DNA of 52,971 bases from Bacillota bacterium (GTDB lineage: Bacteria > Bacillota > UBA4882 > UBA10575): positions 1-52,971 of the forward strand of contig JAAYIC010000074.1 of the NCBI GenBank assembly GCA_012735195.1. Direction: 5' to 3'. Of the stretch, positions 16,468-24,629 are shown in pieces. How positions within the stretch are numbered: the first letter of the stretch is position 1; the number at the start of each line of letters is the position of its first letter. Under the pieces are notes generated by a model. The model worked only from the letters and a program-made list of their open reading frames with translations. It had not been told where the DNA came from and searched no databases. Both the position numbers and the translations under genes were made by a program.

Positions 16468-17706
16468 TTAAGCGGAACAGTCTCCTGCAGCCGCCCCTTC
16501 TCCGGGCTGCTCTTTTTTCAACCCGTCTTCAACCGGCTGCTTTTCTTCGCCAGCCTCCGGCTTTGACGCACCTTCTTCCGGGTTACCCCGTTCCAGAACG
16601 CCCTGCTCCGGGCTGCCCCTACCGGGCAGGAGAACCACCCCAACATCCCCTTTAATCTCTACCCGGGTACCAAAGGCGGTGGAGAGCTCCTGGATCTCCC
16701 GGAGTAACCGGCCGGCCTCTTCTCCCCGGAAAAGCCGCGGTTTAAAGGCCACCTCGGTATTGTTGACGTTGATTGGATAAACCTCTGCTCCCCGCAGGCC
16801 CTTCCGGTCCATCCGGACTTTGAGGATGAGGGAATCCCGTAAATTCGGGGAATAACTGGCGAAGATAAAATTACCCAGACTATAGGCGATAAGTCCGTTC
16901 TTATAAACCTCCACCCCCTGGTGGACGTGGGGATGATGACCAAAGACCAGGTGCGCACCGGCATCAATACAAAGCCTGCCAAAGCTGCGCTGGTAGTCCC
17001 GGGGTACTTTTACCCCCTCGCCGCTCCAGTGAAAAGAGACGATCACCAAATCGGCCAGACCGGCGGCTTTCTGCACATCCTCACGGATATGTTCCCAAAC
17101 CCCGCGGGCGGTCCCCGGCCGGCTGGGCGTGGCGTAAAACTCCAAGGGGAAGGTGTTGTTATAGGCCAAGACCGCTATGCGCAGCCCCTTCCGTTCCAAG
17201 AACGCCGGTTTCCGGGCCTCCTCCAGGTTTCTCCCGGCTCCGGCGTACGCAATCCCGTGCTCTTTCAGAACGGCAATGGTATCCGCCAGTGCTTCCGGCC
17301 CATAGTCCATTATATGGTTGTTGGCCAGGCTGACAAAGTCAAAGCCCCCGGCTGTTAAAGTAGCTACCACCCCCGGGTGACAACGGAAGGTGAATTTTTT
17401 CTCCACATAAACCTCTCCCCGCTGCGAAAAGGGGGCCTCCAGGTTCCCCAGGACCAGATCGGCATGGTCCAGAAGTTCGCGGACTCCCGGATCCGCATAA
17501 GGGTAAGCCGGATCCTTTAACAACAGAGGCTCCAACCAACTGGAGAGGAACAAATCGCCAACCATCACCAGGGTGATCTCCTCATCCGCGGCCTCTTGAC
17601 CCCCGCCGGCTTCCGCACCCAGCGCCGGGTTGCCGTAGCCGGCAACCGCTCCAGTGATTATAATAGAAATAAATAATAACAGCAAAATAGAGCAGCGCTT
17701 GGCCAT
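16468..17706 (-). CDS. CapA/PgsA family protein (poly-gamma-glutamate-type metallophosphatase fold)
   Basis: Exported protein with an N-terminal hydrophobic signal or anchor (SILLLLFISIIITGAVAG). A calcineurin-like CapA domain follows: MVGDLFLS, LGNLEAPFS, SLANNHIMDYG, VSFHWSGE and GHHPHVHQG supply the metal-binding Asp, Asn and His residues. Relatives are annotated as poly-gamma-glutamate synthesis proteins, but without capB/capC nearby a role in polymer synthesis is unproven. The last 50 residues are a low-complexity Glu/Gly/Pro tail (EQGVLERGNPEEGASKPEAG), probably disordered. It lies 3 bp after the DUF559 gene and is likely cotranscribed with it. Confidence 0.82.
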   Translation of the reverse strand: MAKRCSILLLLFISIIITGAVAGYGNPALGAEAGGGQEAADEEITLVMVGDLFLSSWLEPLLLKDPAYPYADPGVRELLDHADLVLGNLEAPFSQRGEVYVEKKFTFRCHPGVVATLTAGGFDFVSLANNHIMDYGPEALADTIAVLKEHGIAYAGAGRNLEEARKPAFLERKGLRIAVLAYNNTFPLEFYATPSRPGTARGVWEHIREDVQKAAGLADLVIVSFHWSGEGVKVPRDYQRSFGRLCIDAGAHLVFGHHPHVHQGVEVYKNGLIAYSLGNFIFASYSPNLRDSLILKVRMDRKGLRGAEVYPINVNNTEVAFKPRLFRGEEAGRLLREIQELSTAFGTRVEIKGDVGVVLLPGRGSPEQGVLERGNPEEGASKPEAGEEKQPVEDGLKKEQPGEGAAAGDCSA

Positions 17707-17709
17707 TTC

Positions 17710-18132
17710 TCAGTCCTCCCCTGTTTCCCTGCGACCTTCTAATTTCTCCCGGAACTTGCGCAGATCTTTCCGCCAGGCATCACCGGCGGGGTCTTCTTTC
17801 CGGGCCTCCTTTACCCGGGTTTTGTACTCCTCGAGCAAGCTACTGATGAGTTCGACACAGGCTTCACAGTCTTCATGAATCTCTGTATTGGTAAAACGGA
17901 GTACGTGGTAACCGGCGGCCGTCAACTGCGCTGTCTTTTCCTCATCCTTCAACTGTTGCGCTGTGCTCAGGTGGTAAAACCCGTCGATTTCCACAGCCAG
18001 ATGGCCTGAGGGAATCAGGATATCCACCTCCCATCCGGCTACCTTCCGGTTCTCCTGGTGGAATATTTTCCTCTCCCGCAACTTTTGGGCCAATTTTTTC
18101 TGGGCTGCTGTTATTGAAGGCTGAAACCGCAT
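17710..18132 (-). CDS. DUF559 protein (Vsr/restriction-endonuclease-like fold)
   Basis: Short protein of 140 residues with a core like DUF559: the EVDILIPSGHLAVEIDG segment carries the conserved Glu/Asp pair and EIDG of the very-short-patch-repair endonuclease fold, followed by a helix with LKDEEKTAQLTAAGYHVLRF. The C-terminal 40 residues are a charged extension (RVKEARKEDPAGDAWRKDL). The function of the family is unknown; nuclease activity is possible. It is divergent from glnA and directly upstream of capA. Confidence 0.8.
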   Translation of the reverse strand: MRFQPSITAAQKKLAQKLRERKIFHQENRKVAGWEVDILIPSGHLAVEIDGFYHLSTAQQLKDEEKTAQLTAAGYHVLRFTNTEIHEDCEACVELISSLLEEYKTRVKEARKEDPAGDAWRKDLRKFREKLEGRRETGED

Positions 18133-18174
18133 TTTTTCCTTCCCGCCTTTTGCCGGAGATTTCCCGGATCCATC

Positions 18175-18203
18175 TTGACAGTGGTTGTTCTATCCCTTAT
18201 AGT
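18175..18203 (+). promoter_or_regulatory. promoter of glnA
   Basis: TTGACA (18175-18180) and TATAGT (18198-18203) are 17 bp apart. The 190-nt leader is very AT-rich and holds several TGTNA and TAACA half-sites, but none at the 7-bp spacing of a GlnR/TnrA box. Confidence 0.65.
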
Positions 18204-18396
18204 TATTATAAAATACCGTAAATGTTATTACATGTCAGGATTTAACATATAAAATTTCTTGGGCATAACCCGCATCCTCAAAATAATATTTTTATTAATA
18301 ATGTCATCTTAATAATAACATTATTATAACATTCCTTTCCGATCAATCTTAGCCCCGGATTTGTCCCATATATCCAATTAAAAAGAGGTGTTCCCC

Positions 18397-19719
18397 TTGA
18401 CCAAACAAGAAGTGCTGCAAAAAGCCCGGGATTTACAGGTAAAATTCGTCCGCCTGCAATTCACAGATATCCTGGGGGTGGTGAAAAATGTAGCCATCCC
18501 CGTCCAACAGCTGGAAAAAGCCCTGGACGACAAGATTATGTTTGACGGCTCTTCCATTGAAGGGTTTACCCGTATTGAAGAGTCGGATATGAACCTCCGG
18601 CCTGTTCCCGAATCCTTTACCCTGTTTCCCTGGAGACCCGGGGACACGCAGGTCGCCCGTTTGATCTGTGATGTCTACACCCATGACGGAGAGCCTTTTA
18701 TTGGTGATCCCCGTTATATCCTGCGCCGCGTGGTCGAGGAAGCAAAGGCCATGGGTTACTCCATCAATATCGGCCCGGAATGTGAATTCTTCCTTTTCCG
18801 CTTTGATGAAAAGGGGATTCCCACCACAATCACCCACGACCAGGGCGGGTATTTTGACCTTTCACCTGTTGACCGCGGTGAAGACGCCCGCCGGGATATA
18901 GTGCTGGCCCTCAATGAAATGGGGTTTGAGGTTGAGGCCTCCCATCACGAAGTGGCCCCCGGTCAACACGAAATCGGTTTCAAATATACCGACCCGCTCC
19001 TGGCCGCGGACCACGTCTCGACTTTAAAATTTGTCACCCGGATTATCGCTCAGAAACACGATCTTCACGCCACCTTCATGCCTAAGCCCATTTTCGGGGT
19101 GAACGGTTCAGGAATGCATACCCATATCTCCCTTTTTAAAGACGGCAAGAACGCCTTTTATGATCCGGCGGGGCCGTACCAATTGAGTGAAACCGCGCTC
19201 CATTTTATCGGCGGGCTTCTGACCCATGCCGGCGCTTTTACCGCGGTCACCAATCCGCTGGTTAATTCCTATAAACGCCTGGTTCCCGGGTATGAAGCGC
19301 CGGTTTATATCTCCTGGTCGGCATCGAACAGGAGCGCCTTGGTGCGGGTCCCGTCCTCCCGGGAAGAAGGGACCCGGGTAGAGTTGCGCAGTCCGGATCC
19401 GAGCTGCAACCCGTATCTGGCTTTTGCGGTAATGATCGCCGCCGGCCTGGACGGGATCAAAAAGAAGATCCAACCGCCACCGTCCGCCCAGAAAAACATC
19501 TACCAGATGTCCGCTGCAGAGCGGGAGGCGGAGGGGATTAAGCATCTCCCGGCCGACCTCTGGGAGGCCTTGGCGCAGATGAAACAGGACCCGCTCATCC
19601 GGGAGGTTTTAGGCGAACATATTTATCACCACTTTTTACACGCCAAAACCATTGAATGGGAACTTTACCGCACCCATGTCCATGATTGGGAAATCCAGCG
19701 GTATTTAGGAGTATTTTAA
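18397..19719 (+). CDS. glnA: glutamine synthetase, type I
   Basis: ATP-dependent condensation of glutamate and ammonia to glutamine. Type I motifs are present: MFDGSSIEGF, the metal and substrate region EASHHEVAPGQHEI, KPIFGVNGSGMHTH, and VNSYKRLVPGYEAPVY, RSPDPSCNPYLAF. The length of 440 residues is the short GSI-alpha form of Firmicutes, which lacks the adenylylation loop and is feedback inhibited instead. The start is TTG 18397, spaced 6 nt from AAAGAGGTG; the GTG at 18388 lies inside that ribosome site. No glnR is adjacent. A strong terminator follows. Confidence 0.96.
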   Translation: MTKQEVLQKARDLQVKFVRLQFTDILGVVKNVAIPVQQLEKALDDKIMFDGSSIEGFTRIEESDMNLRPVPESFTLFPWRPGDTQVARLICDVYTHDGEPFIGDPRYILRRVVEEAKAMGYSINIGPECEFFLFRFDEKGIPTTITHDQGGYFDLSPVDRGEDARRDIVLALNEMGFEVEASHHEVAPGQHEIGFKYTDPLLAADHVSTLKFVTRIIAQKHDLHATFMPKPIFGVNGSGMHTHISLFKDGKNAFYDPAGPYQLSETALHFIGGLLTHAGAFTAVTNPLVNSYKRLVPGYEAPVYISWSASNRSALVRVPSSREEGTRVELRSPDPSCNPYLAFAVMIAAGLDGIKKKIQPPPSAQKNIYQMSAAEREAEGIKHLPADLWEALAQMKQDPLIREVLGEHIYHHFLHAKTIEWELYRTHVHDWEIQRYLGVF

Positions 19720-19756
19720 CCCGGAACCATATGCCTCGGGCGCCCCGGCCGCGTGC

Positions 19757-19784
19757 AAAAAGCCCCTTTTCCAAGGGGCTTTTT
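19757..19784. terminator. bidirectional terminator between glnA and the bactofilin gene
   Basis: AAAAAGCCCCTT and AAGGGGCTTTTT form a perfect 12-bp stem with a 4-nt loop, flanked by A- and T-runs. It serves the two convergent transcripts. Confidence 0.92.
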
Positions 19785-19843
19785 CTCCGCTACTTTCTGC
19801 CCAATCTCTCCGGGCCGGCATTTCCGGCCCAGTGGCCCGCTGC

Positions 19844-20275
19844 TTACTTCTCTTTCTCGCCTCCGGATGGAGCCGGTATTTTCGGGGTATCAATCCGCAA
19901 GGTCTTTCCTTGGTTTTTTTGGTCTTTCGGAGTTTGCTGGCAGTTTCCTTGAAATACCGCCCCTTCCTCCACCACGAGCAGGGACATTCTTGCCTCTCCT
20001 TCCACCACCGCGGTGGGCACCAGTTCCAGTTTGCCGCTGACCTCCAAATCACCCTTGATCAACCCGGCCACCGTGACATTCCTGGCTTTGACTTTCCCGT
20101 GCACCTGCCCGCTTTCTCCTACTACCAGATCGCTCTTGGTAATAATATCGCCTTCAAATCTCCCATCCACCCGGATTGTACCTATTGATTCCAACGTTCC
20201 CGTGACTGAAGATTCTTTTCCAATCAGGGTGTCGATTTTTTTATTTCCCATTTCCGTAGTACTCCCCCGTTTCAC
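19844..20275 (-). CDS. bactofilin
   Basis: Polymer-forming cytoskeletal protein of the bactofilin family, 143 residues. The repetitive beta-helix core runs from about residue 14 to 115 (IDTLIGKESSVTGTLESIGT, VDGRFEGDI, GKVKARNVTVAGLIKGDLEV), with a short basic N-terminus and a Pro/Lys tail. The start is GTG 20275, because AAGGAGGAG lies 5 nt upstream. It follows an M23 peptidase gene by 28 bp. In several bacteria bactofilins scaffold neighbouring-gene M23 peptidases to shape the cell wall, so the pair probably works together at the membrane. Confidence 0.92.
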   Translation of the reverse strand: MKRGSTTEMGNKKIDTLIGKESSVTGTLESIGTIRVDGRFEGDIITKSDLVVGESGQVHGKVKARNVTVAGLIKGDLEVSGKLELVPTAVVEGEARMSLLVVEEGAVFQGNCQQTPKDQKNQGKTLRIDTPKIPAPSGGEKEK

Positions 20276-20303
20276 AGAAACTCCTCCTTCTTTTCTCTGT
20301 GTA

Positions 20304-21269
20304 TTATTGCCACAAATAAGTGGTGGGATTTACCGGTTTGCCATTGACATGTACTTCGTAATGAAGGTGGGGGCCCGTAGTATTCCCACTATTTCCCGAA
20401 TACGCCACTACTTGTCCTTTACTTACCCATTGACCCTGTCTGACCGCTAGATTTCGATTATGTGCATAAAGGGTCCGGTAGCCATATCCATGGTCAATAA
20501 TTACCGTCCAACCGTAACCCCCGTAAAAATTGGCGCGCACTACCCGCCCGCCGGCAGCGGCACGAACCGGGGTGCCGATCCGCGCCGATATATCAATTCC
20601 CCGGTGAAAATCATGCTTCCTGGAGATCGGATGGACACGATAGCCAAAGCCCGAGGTGATCCTTCCGTAAGCCGGCCAGATTGTCGGGGTGTAATCCAGT
20701 TCTTTATTAAAGGCCCGGAGATCCGCGTATAGCTTTTCCAGTCTTTCTTCAGATTTCACGAGCTCCTTTTCGACAAAATCCAGATTGGTATTGAGAATCT
20801 CCAATCTGGTCAGGTCATTATCAGCACTGGAGAGGTTGTACGAGGGAAGACTGATCGGGCGGTAGGTATAGCCCCGGCTGGCCGACCTGCTTTGTCCGGC
20901 CTTGTGAAGGATGGAATTGAGTGTCTCTCGGATCTCGGCAATCAGCTTGTTGGTATTATTGAGCCTCTCCTCCATCTCATGGGTTTTTTCGATGGAAGGG
21001 TTGATTTGTTTGAGGTCCCGCTCCTGACGGGCGATGATATCACTCAACTGATCTATCTTCTGCTCCAATTGGCTAATTCTGAGTAACCGTCCGGGGTACC
21101 GGAATAAAAAATAAAAATCCGCCACCAACAAGCAGAGACAAAATATGGTTAAGAAAAACGGAATGTTCAGGCTCTTGGTTGTCCCTTGATAATTGGGAAC
21201 CACCATAACGGTATAGCCTTTACCCCGTTTCTTCCTTATGTAAGCCATTATTTTCTGCCATATCCGCAT
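20304..21269 (-). CDS. membrane-anchored M23 family metallopeptidase
   Basis: Peptidoglycan endopeptidase of the LytM/M23 type. A membrane segment is at about 35-55 (IPFFLTIFCLCLLVADFYFL), then a coiled-coil stalk (about 62-115 and 155-195). The LytM domain has all zinc and catalytic residues: HRGIDI (His, Asp) and GPHLHYE (HxH), with YGWTVIIDHGYGYRTLYAH between. Its length is 321 residues. It probably crosslinks cell-wall remodelling with the bactofilin encoded next. The start at 21269 has a weak ribosome site; an ATG eight codons later is possible. Confidence 0.92.
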   Translation of the reverse strand: MRIWQKIMAYIRKKRGKGYTVMVVPNYQGTTKSLNIPFFLTIFCLCLLVADFYFLFRYPGRLLRISQLEQKIDQLSDIIARQERDLKQINPSIEKTHEMEERLNNTNKLIAEIRETLNSILHKAGQSRSASRGYTYRPISLPSYNLSSADNDLTRLEILNTNLDFVEKELVKSEERLEKLYADLRAFNKELDYTPTIWPAYGRITSGFGYRVHPISRKHDFHRGIDISARIGTPVRAAAGGRVVRANFYGGYGWTVIIDHGYGYRTLYAHNRNLAVRQGQWVSKGQVVAYSGNSGNTTGPHLHYEVHVNGKPVNPTTYLWQ

Positions 21270-21421
21270 CGGCTCTCCACACCCCTTTTCAGCCGTTCCC
21301 TCCCGCGCTCCAGAGTATATACCCCATCACGACCCCTTGCCCTTAACCATGGCAAAAAAGAGCAGAAAAAACCGCCTATAGAATATTCTCCATATTTTGT
21401 TTAAATCCTTCTTGTCAGCTA

Positions 21422-21913
21422 TCAATTTTTTTCTGTTTTATCACTTAAAGCCCGCGCCAAAACCTGCTGCTCTTCCTCGGACAAGGGATAACTGGATTTC
21501 CCGCCTTTAATCGCCTTCGCATAGATCCGTGATTCTTCCCGCCCATAAATACTGCTCAAAACAACGCCGTCCCCTTTACGATCCAGAATAACCAGGGAAA
21601 AGCTTTGGTCACCACCGGTATTGGCAAAGGCCTTGTATCTCAGTAACAACCATTTTTGGAGATATCCGCGGGCTTCTTCCCGGTTTTTTTCGAGCTCCCC
21701 TTCCACCCGGGCAAGGCCTTCTTCAAGCCGTTTTGTTCTTTCCCCCAGGTGCACAAGGACTTCTTCCAGGTCAATTTCTCCCTTTCCTGTCAACAACCGC
21801 CGGTACTGCCTGATCAAATTCCGCAACCGCCAACCGGTGGCCAGCAATACTATTACCCCTATTATCTGTATAACAAGCAGCAATAGAAACAGATTCTCAT
21901 CCTGAAGAAGCAT
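21422..21913 (-). CDS. DUF4446 family protein
   Basis: Small membrane protein of 163 residues with one N-terminal membrane segment (NLFLLLLVIQIIGVIVLLAT), a coiled coil at about 50-85, and a C-terminal domain typical of DUF4446 (FSLVILDRKGDGVVLSSIYG followed by REESRIYAKAIKGGKSSYPL). The family has no known function. It is often encoded beside parA-parB in Clostridia, as here. Confidence 0.9.
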   Translation of the reverse strand: MLLQDENLFLLLLVIQIIGVIVLLATGWRLRNLIRQYRRLLTGKGEIDLEEVLVHLGERTKRLEEGLARVEGELEKNREEARGYLQKWLLLRYKAFANTGGDQSFSLVILDRKGDGVVLSSIYGREESRIYAKAIKGGKSSYPLSEEEQQVLARALSDKTEKN

Positions 21914-22012
21914 TATAAGTCTCCCCTTTTTCTACCCTTTTAATTAAAATAATTCTTTTTCCACTAAATTATCCTTTATTACCCTCCAAAAATTGCCTCT
22001 TCGCTATATCGT

Positions 22013-22041
22013 AAACCCCGGCAACAGCCGTGCCGGGGTTT
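22013..22041 (-). terminator. strong hairpin upstream of DUF4446 gene, possible terminator
   Basis: Perfect 11-bp arms AAACCCCGGCA/TGCCGGGGTTT with a 7-nt loop. Only TTT of a T-tract follows on the minus strand. It could end transcripts entering from parB. Confidence 0.5.
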
Positions 22042-22661
22042 CACCGGCCGGCGGTATTTTTTCTGGAGCACCCGGCAGCCTTTTCCCGTGTCAAAACCCG
22101 CTCTCTACCCGAACCCTCCCCTCCTCACTTGATTGTTAAATTTTTCCTTTCCCGACAAATCCGTTTATCCCGGTGCCGGAAGACGGAAACCGTAAAAGGA
22201 TCTTACTTCCCACCCGGCCTGACTTCATTACCACCGGAGCTACTTGATAAGCCGAACCGGAACCATTGTCACCCTTCTTCTCAACAGGAAAGTTTGCGAA
22301 AGGATTGCCGGGACGCAAGGGCGAACGGAAGAGATTCAGTCTCAGTGCCGGAAGACCTTACCCCAAACAACTTCCTCCCAACCCATGATGGTCGTGACCG
22401 CTCCCACCGCCCGAAGCACCTTTTCCGCAGGAATAGCCGGTGGAGCAAAATCTTCTGCCGGCCGGCGGCTTCCGGCCTCTTCCCCCCTAAGAACCCATAC
22501 CCGCAGAAGACGGCCGGCTTAATCTTCTTAATCTTAATGCGGCAATTGTTCCGGCCAATGGCACCCTTTTCAGCCGGTGCCGAAGGGTTGACCGAGAGAA
22601 ACAGACAATTGATGCTGGCGCACGCTCTTCCGGGCCGGAATTTCCGCCCGGTGCAACCGGA

Positions 22662-22677
22662 TGTTTCACGTGAAACA
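22662..22677. promoter_or_regulatory. parS: parS site 1
   Basis: TGTTTCACGTGAAACA is a perfect 16-bp palindrome identical to the consensus parS bound by ParB/Spo0J. It lies 84 bp downstream of the parB stop codon. Confidence 0.95.
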
Positions 22678-22760
22678 AACGGTGTTTGGATATATGAAGA
22701 TTTTATCACCTTATATGGCCCGGCTTCTGGGATAAACCTCTTCACCCCGGCGAGTACCCG

Positions 22761-23648
22761 TCAAAACTGTCGAGGGGAAACAAGGATTTCTACAATCCTT
22801 TCCAACTCTTCTGCGGAGTAGTACTCAATCTCGATCCGCCCGCCCTTTTTTGCTCCTTTACTTCTAATGTTCACCTTGGTCCCCAAGGCCCGGGTCAATT
22901 CCTCAACTACCGCCTGTAGCTCTGGACTGGGTTGCGGTTCTCCGGTTGGTTTTTTTGTTCCGGGCAATGTTTCACGTGAAACATTGCCCTTGACCCATTG
23001 GCGGACAAGATCTTCCGTCTCCCGGACGGAAAGCTCTTTTTTGAGAATCTCTTCGCAGGCGGCAATCTGGTCTCGAGTTGACTCCAGCCCCAAAAGGGCC
23101 CGGGCATGTCCGGGTGTGATCTCTTTTTCGATCAGCCGGGTACGGACCTCTGCCGGCAGGTTCAGCAGGCGAAGGGTGTTGGTAACAGCCGACCGGCTCT
23201 TCCCAACCGCCCTGGCAATCTCTTCTTGTGTCAGCTGAAATTCGTCGATCAGTTTCTTATAGGCCTCAGCCTCTTCTAAAGGGTTAAGGTCTTCTCGTTG
23301 CAAATTTTCCACCAGGGCGATCTCCATAGCCGTCCGGTCATCAATCTCTTTGATAACCACCGGAACCGTAAAAAGCCCGGCCATTTTTGCCGCCCGTAAT
23401 CGCCGCTCGCCGGCGATCAGTTGGTGTTTATCAGCGACTTTTCTTACCAGCAACGGTTGAAGAACGCCGTGGGTTCTGATGGATTCGGCCAGTTCCTCCA
23501 GACTTTCCGGGGAAAACTCCTTCCTGGGCTGAAACGGGTTGGGAATAATCTCGGCAATTGGGATCTCCGTAGGGTTTTGCAGAAGTTCCTCTTCCATCTC
23601 CGGAAAAAAGGCGCCCAAGCCTCTTCCCAGTCCTCTCTGTTTACTCAT
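22761..23648 (-). CDS. parB: chromosome partitioning protein ParB (Spo0J)
   Basis: CTP-dependent DNA clamp that loads at parS and spreads, organising the origin and recruiting SMC. The N-terminal peptide KQRGLGRGLGAFF is the ParA-stimulating region. The CTP-binding GERRLRAA and ENLQREDLNPLEEAEAY motifs and the HTH segment QEEIARAVGKSRSAVTNTLR follow; the C-terminus dimerises. Length 295 is normal. Its start overlaps the end of parA by 8 bp. A parS is embedded in its own coding sequence, read as NVSRETL. Confidence 0.96.
   Translation of the reverse strand: MSKQRGLGRGLGAFFPEMEEELLQNPTEIPIAEIIPNPFQPRKEFSPESLEELAESIRTHGVLQPLLVRKVADKHQLIAGERRLRAAKMAGLFTVPVVIKEIDDRTAMEIALVENLQREDLNPLEEAEAYKKLIDEFQLTQEEIARAVGKSRSAVTNTLRLLNLPAEVRTRLIEKEITPGHARALLGLESTRDQIAACEEILKKELSVRETEDLVRQWVKGNVSRETLPGTKKPTGEPQPSPELQAVVEELTRALGTKVNIRSKGAKKGGRIEIEYYSAEELERIVEILVSPRQF
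22962..22989. promoter_or_regulatory. parS: parS site 2 inside parB, extended palindrome
   Basis: The 16-bp consensus (22968-22983) is embedded in a perfect 28-bp palindrome that extends outward through AAT/ATT and GGGC/GCCC arms. It encodes the NVSRETL region of ParB in a poorly conserved linker. Confidence 0.95.
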
Positions 23649-24402
23649 TGCCGATCACTTCTTTGGCCAAGTTCATATAGGATTCAGCTCCTTTGGATCT
23701 TTCATCATATAAACTTATCGGCAGACCGTAACTAGGCGCTTCGCTGAGCCTGATGTTCCGGGGAATAACCGATTTGTAGGTCTTGTCCGGAAAATACTTG
23801 CGGATCTCTTCAGCCACCTGCTGTGAAAGGTTGGTCCTGTTATCGTACATGGTCAAAATAACGCCTTCAATGGTTAGCGAAGGGTTGGAGTACTTCTGGA
23901 CCAGTTGTAAGGTTTTCATCAACTGTCCCACACCTTCCAATGCGTAATATTCGCATTGGATCGGGACCATAACCCCGTCGGCGGCGGCCAAGGCATTCAG
24001 CGTTAAGTTCCCCAGGGAAGGGGGGCAGTCGATCATGATAAAATCATAGTCTTCGCGGATGGGTTCAAGGGCCCGGCGTAAGCGTTGGTCACGAGACATC
24101 ATCCCCACCAGTTCGGCTTCGGCGCCGGCCAGTTTGATTGTGGACGGAACCGCCCAGAGTCCTTGGATCTGTGTGGGAAGAATCACCTCGGTGATGGGGA
24201 TTTCGCTGATTAAAACATCATAGAGACATTTCTTGATCTGGCTCTTTTGCAGCCCCAGCCCGCTGGTGGCATTACCCTGGGGATCGCTGTCCACGACCAA
24301 AACCTTCTTGCCCATTTGCGCCATACAGGCTCCCAAGTTTACGGCGGTGGTTGTTTTGCCAACGCCACCTTTTTGATTGGTGATGGCGTAAACCCTGCTC
24401 AT
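23641..24402 (-). CDS. parA: chromosome partitioning ATPase ParA (Soj)
   Basis: Deviant Walker ATPase that acts with ParB in origin segregation and, in Bacillus, controls DnaA. The Walker A is KGGVGKTTTAVNLG at residues 11-24; DSDPQGNATSG and IMIDCPPSLG follow. The frame is open to 24735 but the real start is ATG 24402: it fits the family, AGGGAGGT lies upstream, and the extension would run through the rsmG terminator. Its length is 253 residues. It overlaps parB by 8 bp. Confidence 0.96.
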   Translation of the reverse strand: MSRVYAITNQKGGVGKTTTAVNLGACMAQMGKKVLVVDSDPQGNATSGLGLQKSQIKKCLYDVLISEIPITEVILPTQIQGLWAVPSTIKLAGAEAELVGMMSRDQRLRRALEPIREDYDFIMIDCPPSLGNLTLNALAAADGVMVPIQCEYYALEGVGQLMKTLQLVQKYSNPSLTIEGVILTMYDNRTNLSQQVAEEIRKYFPDKTYKSVIPRNIRLSEAPSYGLPISLYDERSKGAESYMNLAKEVIGNE

Positions 24403-24484
24403 GACATAGCCAACCTCCCTTATACGGAATACATATCCGGTTTTATAATAATTAAAAAGAGCTCTTCCCGCTCCCGCCACCGGC

Positions 24485-24504
24485 AAAAAAACGGCCTCTG
24501 GCCG
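24485..24504 (-). terminator. terminator of the rpmH-to-rsmG block
   Basis: On the minus strand CGGCC-AGA-GGCCG is followed by seven T residues. It lies 126 bp after rsmG. A second GGGGC/GCCCC hairpin is just upstream. parA transcription therefore probably starts within 24403-24480. Confidence 0.8.
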
Positions 24505-24629
24505 GGAGTCCGGGGGCAAAAGCCCCTTCCTGGTTTCTCTATGTTTATGGGAGAAATTCGCGACCCAAGGCGCAACTTCCTGCCGCACCGGGAAGAATTT
24601 TTCCTGTCCCCTCTTCCCAGCGGCGCCGG

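Larger units (their letters stand above)
21914..22760. other. 847-bp intergenic region between parB and DUF4446 gene
   Basis: No gene is convincing. Long frames on both strands (22030-22821 plus; 22281-22745 minus) give Pro/Arg/Ser-rich translations without domains or ribosome sites. The region holds a parS (22662), a strong hairpin (22013-22041), two copies of TGCCGGAAGAC (about 22174 and 22344) and several GC inverted repeats around GGCCGG. It may be a decayed gene or a chromosome-organising spacer. Confidence 0.4.

Noticed and set aside
18204-18396. GlnR/TnrA box in the glnA leader
   Set aside because: Half-sites occur but none has the TGTNA-N7-TNACA spacing.
22281-22745. Minus-strand frame of 154 codons with FVSRET motif
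   Set aside because: The VSRET motif only reflects the parS sequence; no domain or Shine-Dalgarno.
22030-22821. Open frame of 263 codons on the plus strand in the parB-DUF4446 gap
   Set aside because: Antisense to the end of parB, Pro/Arg/Ser-rich, no domain and no ribosome site.
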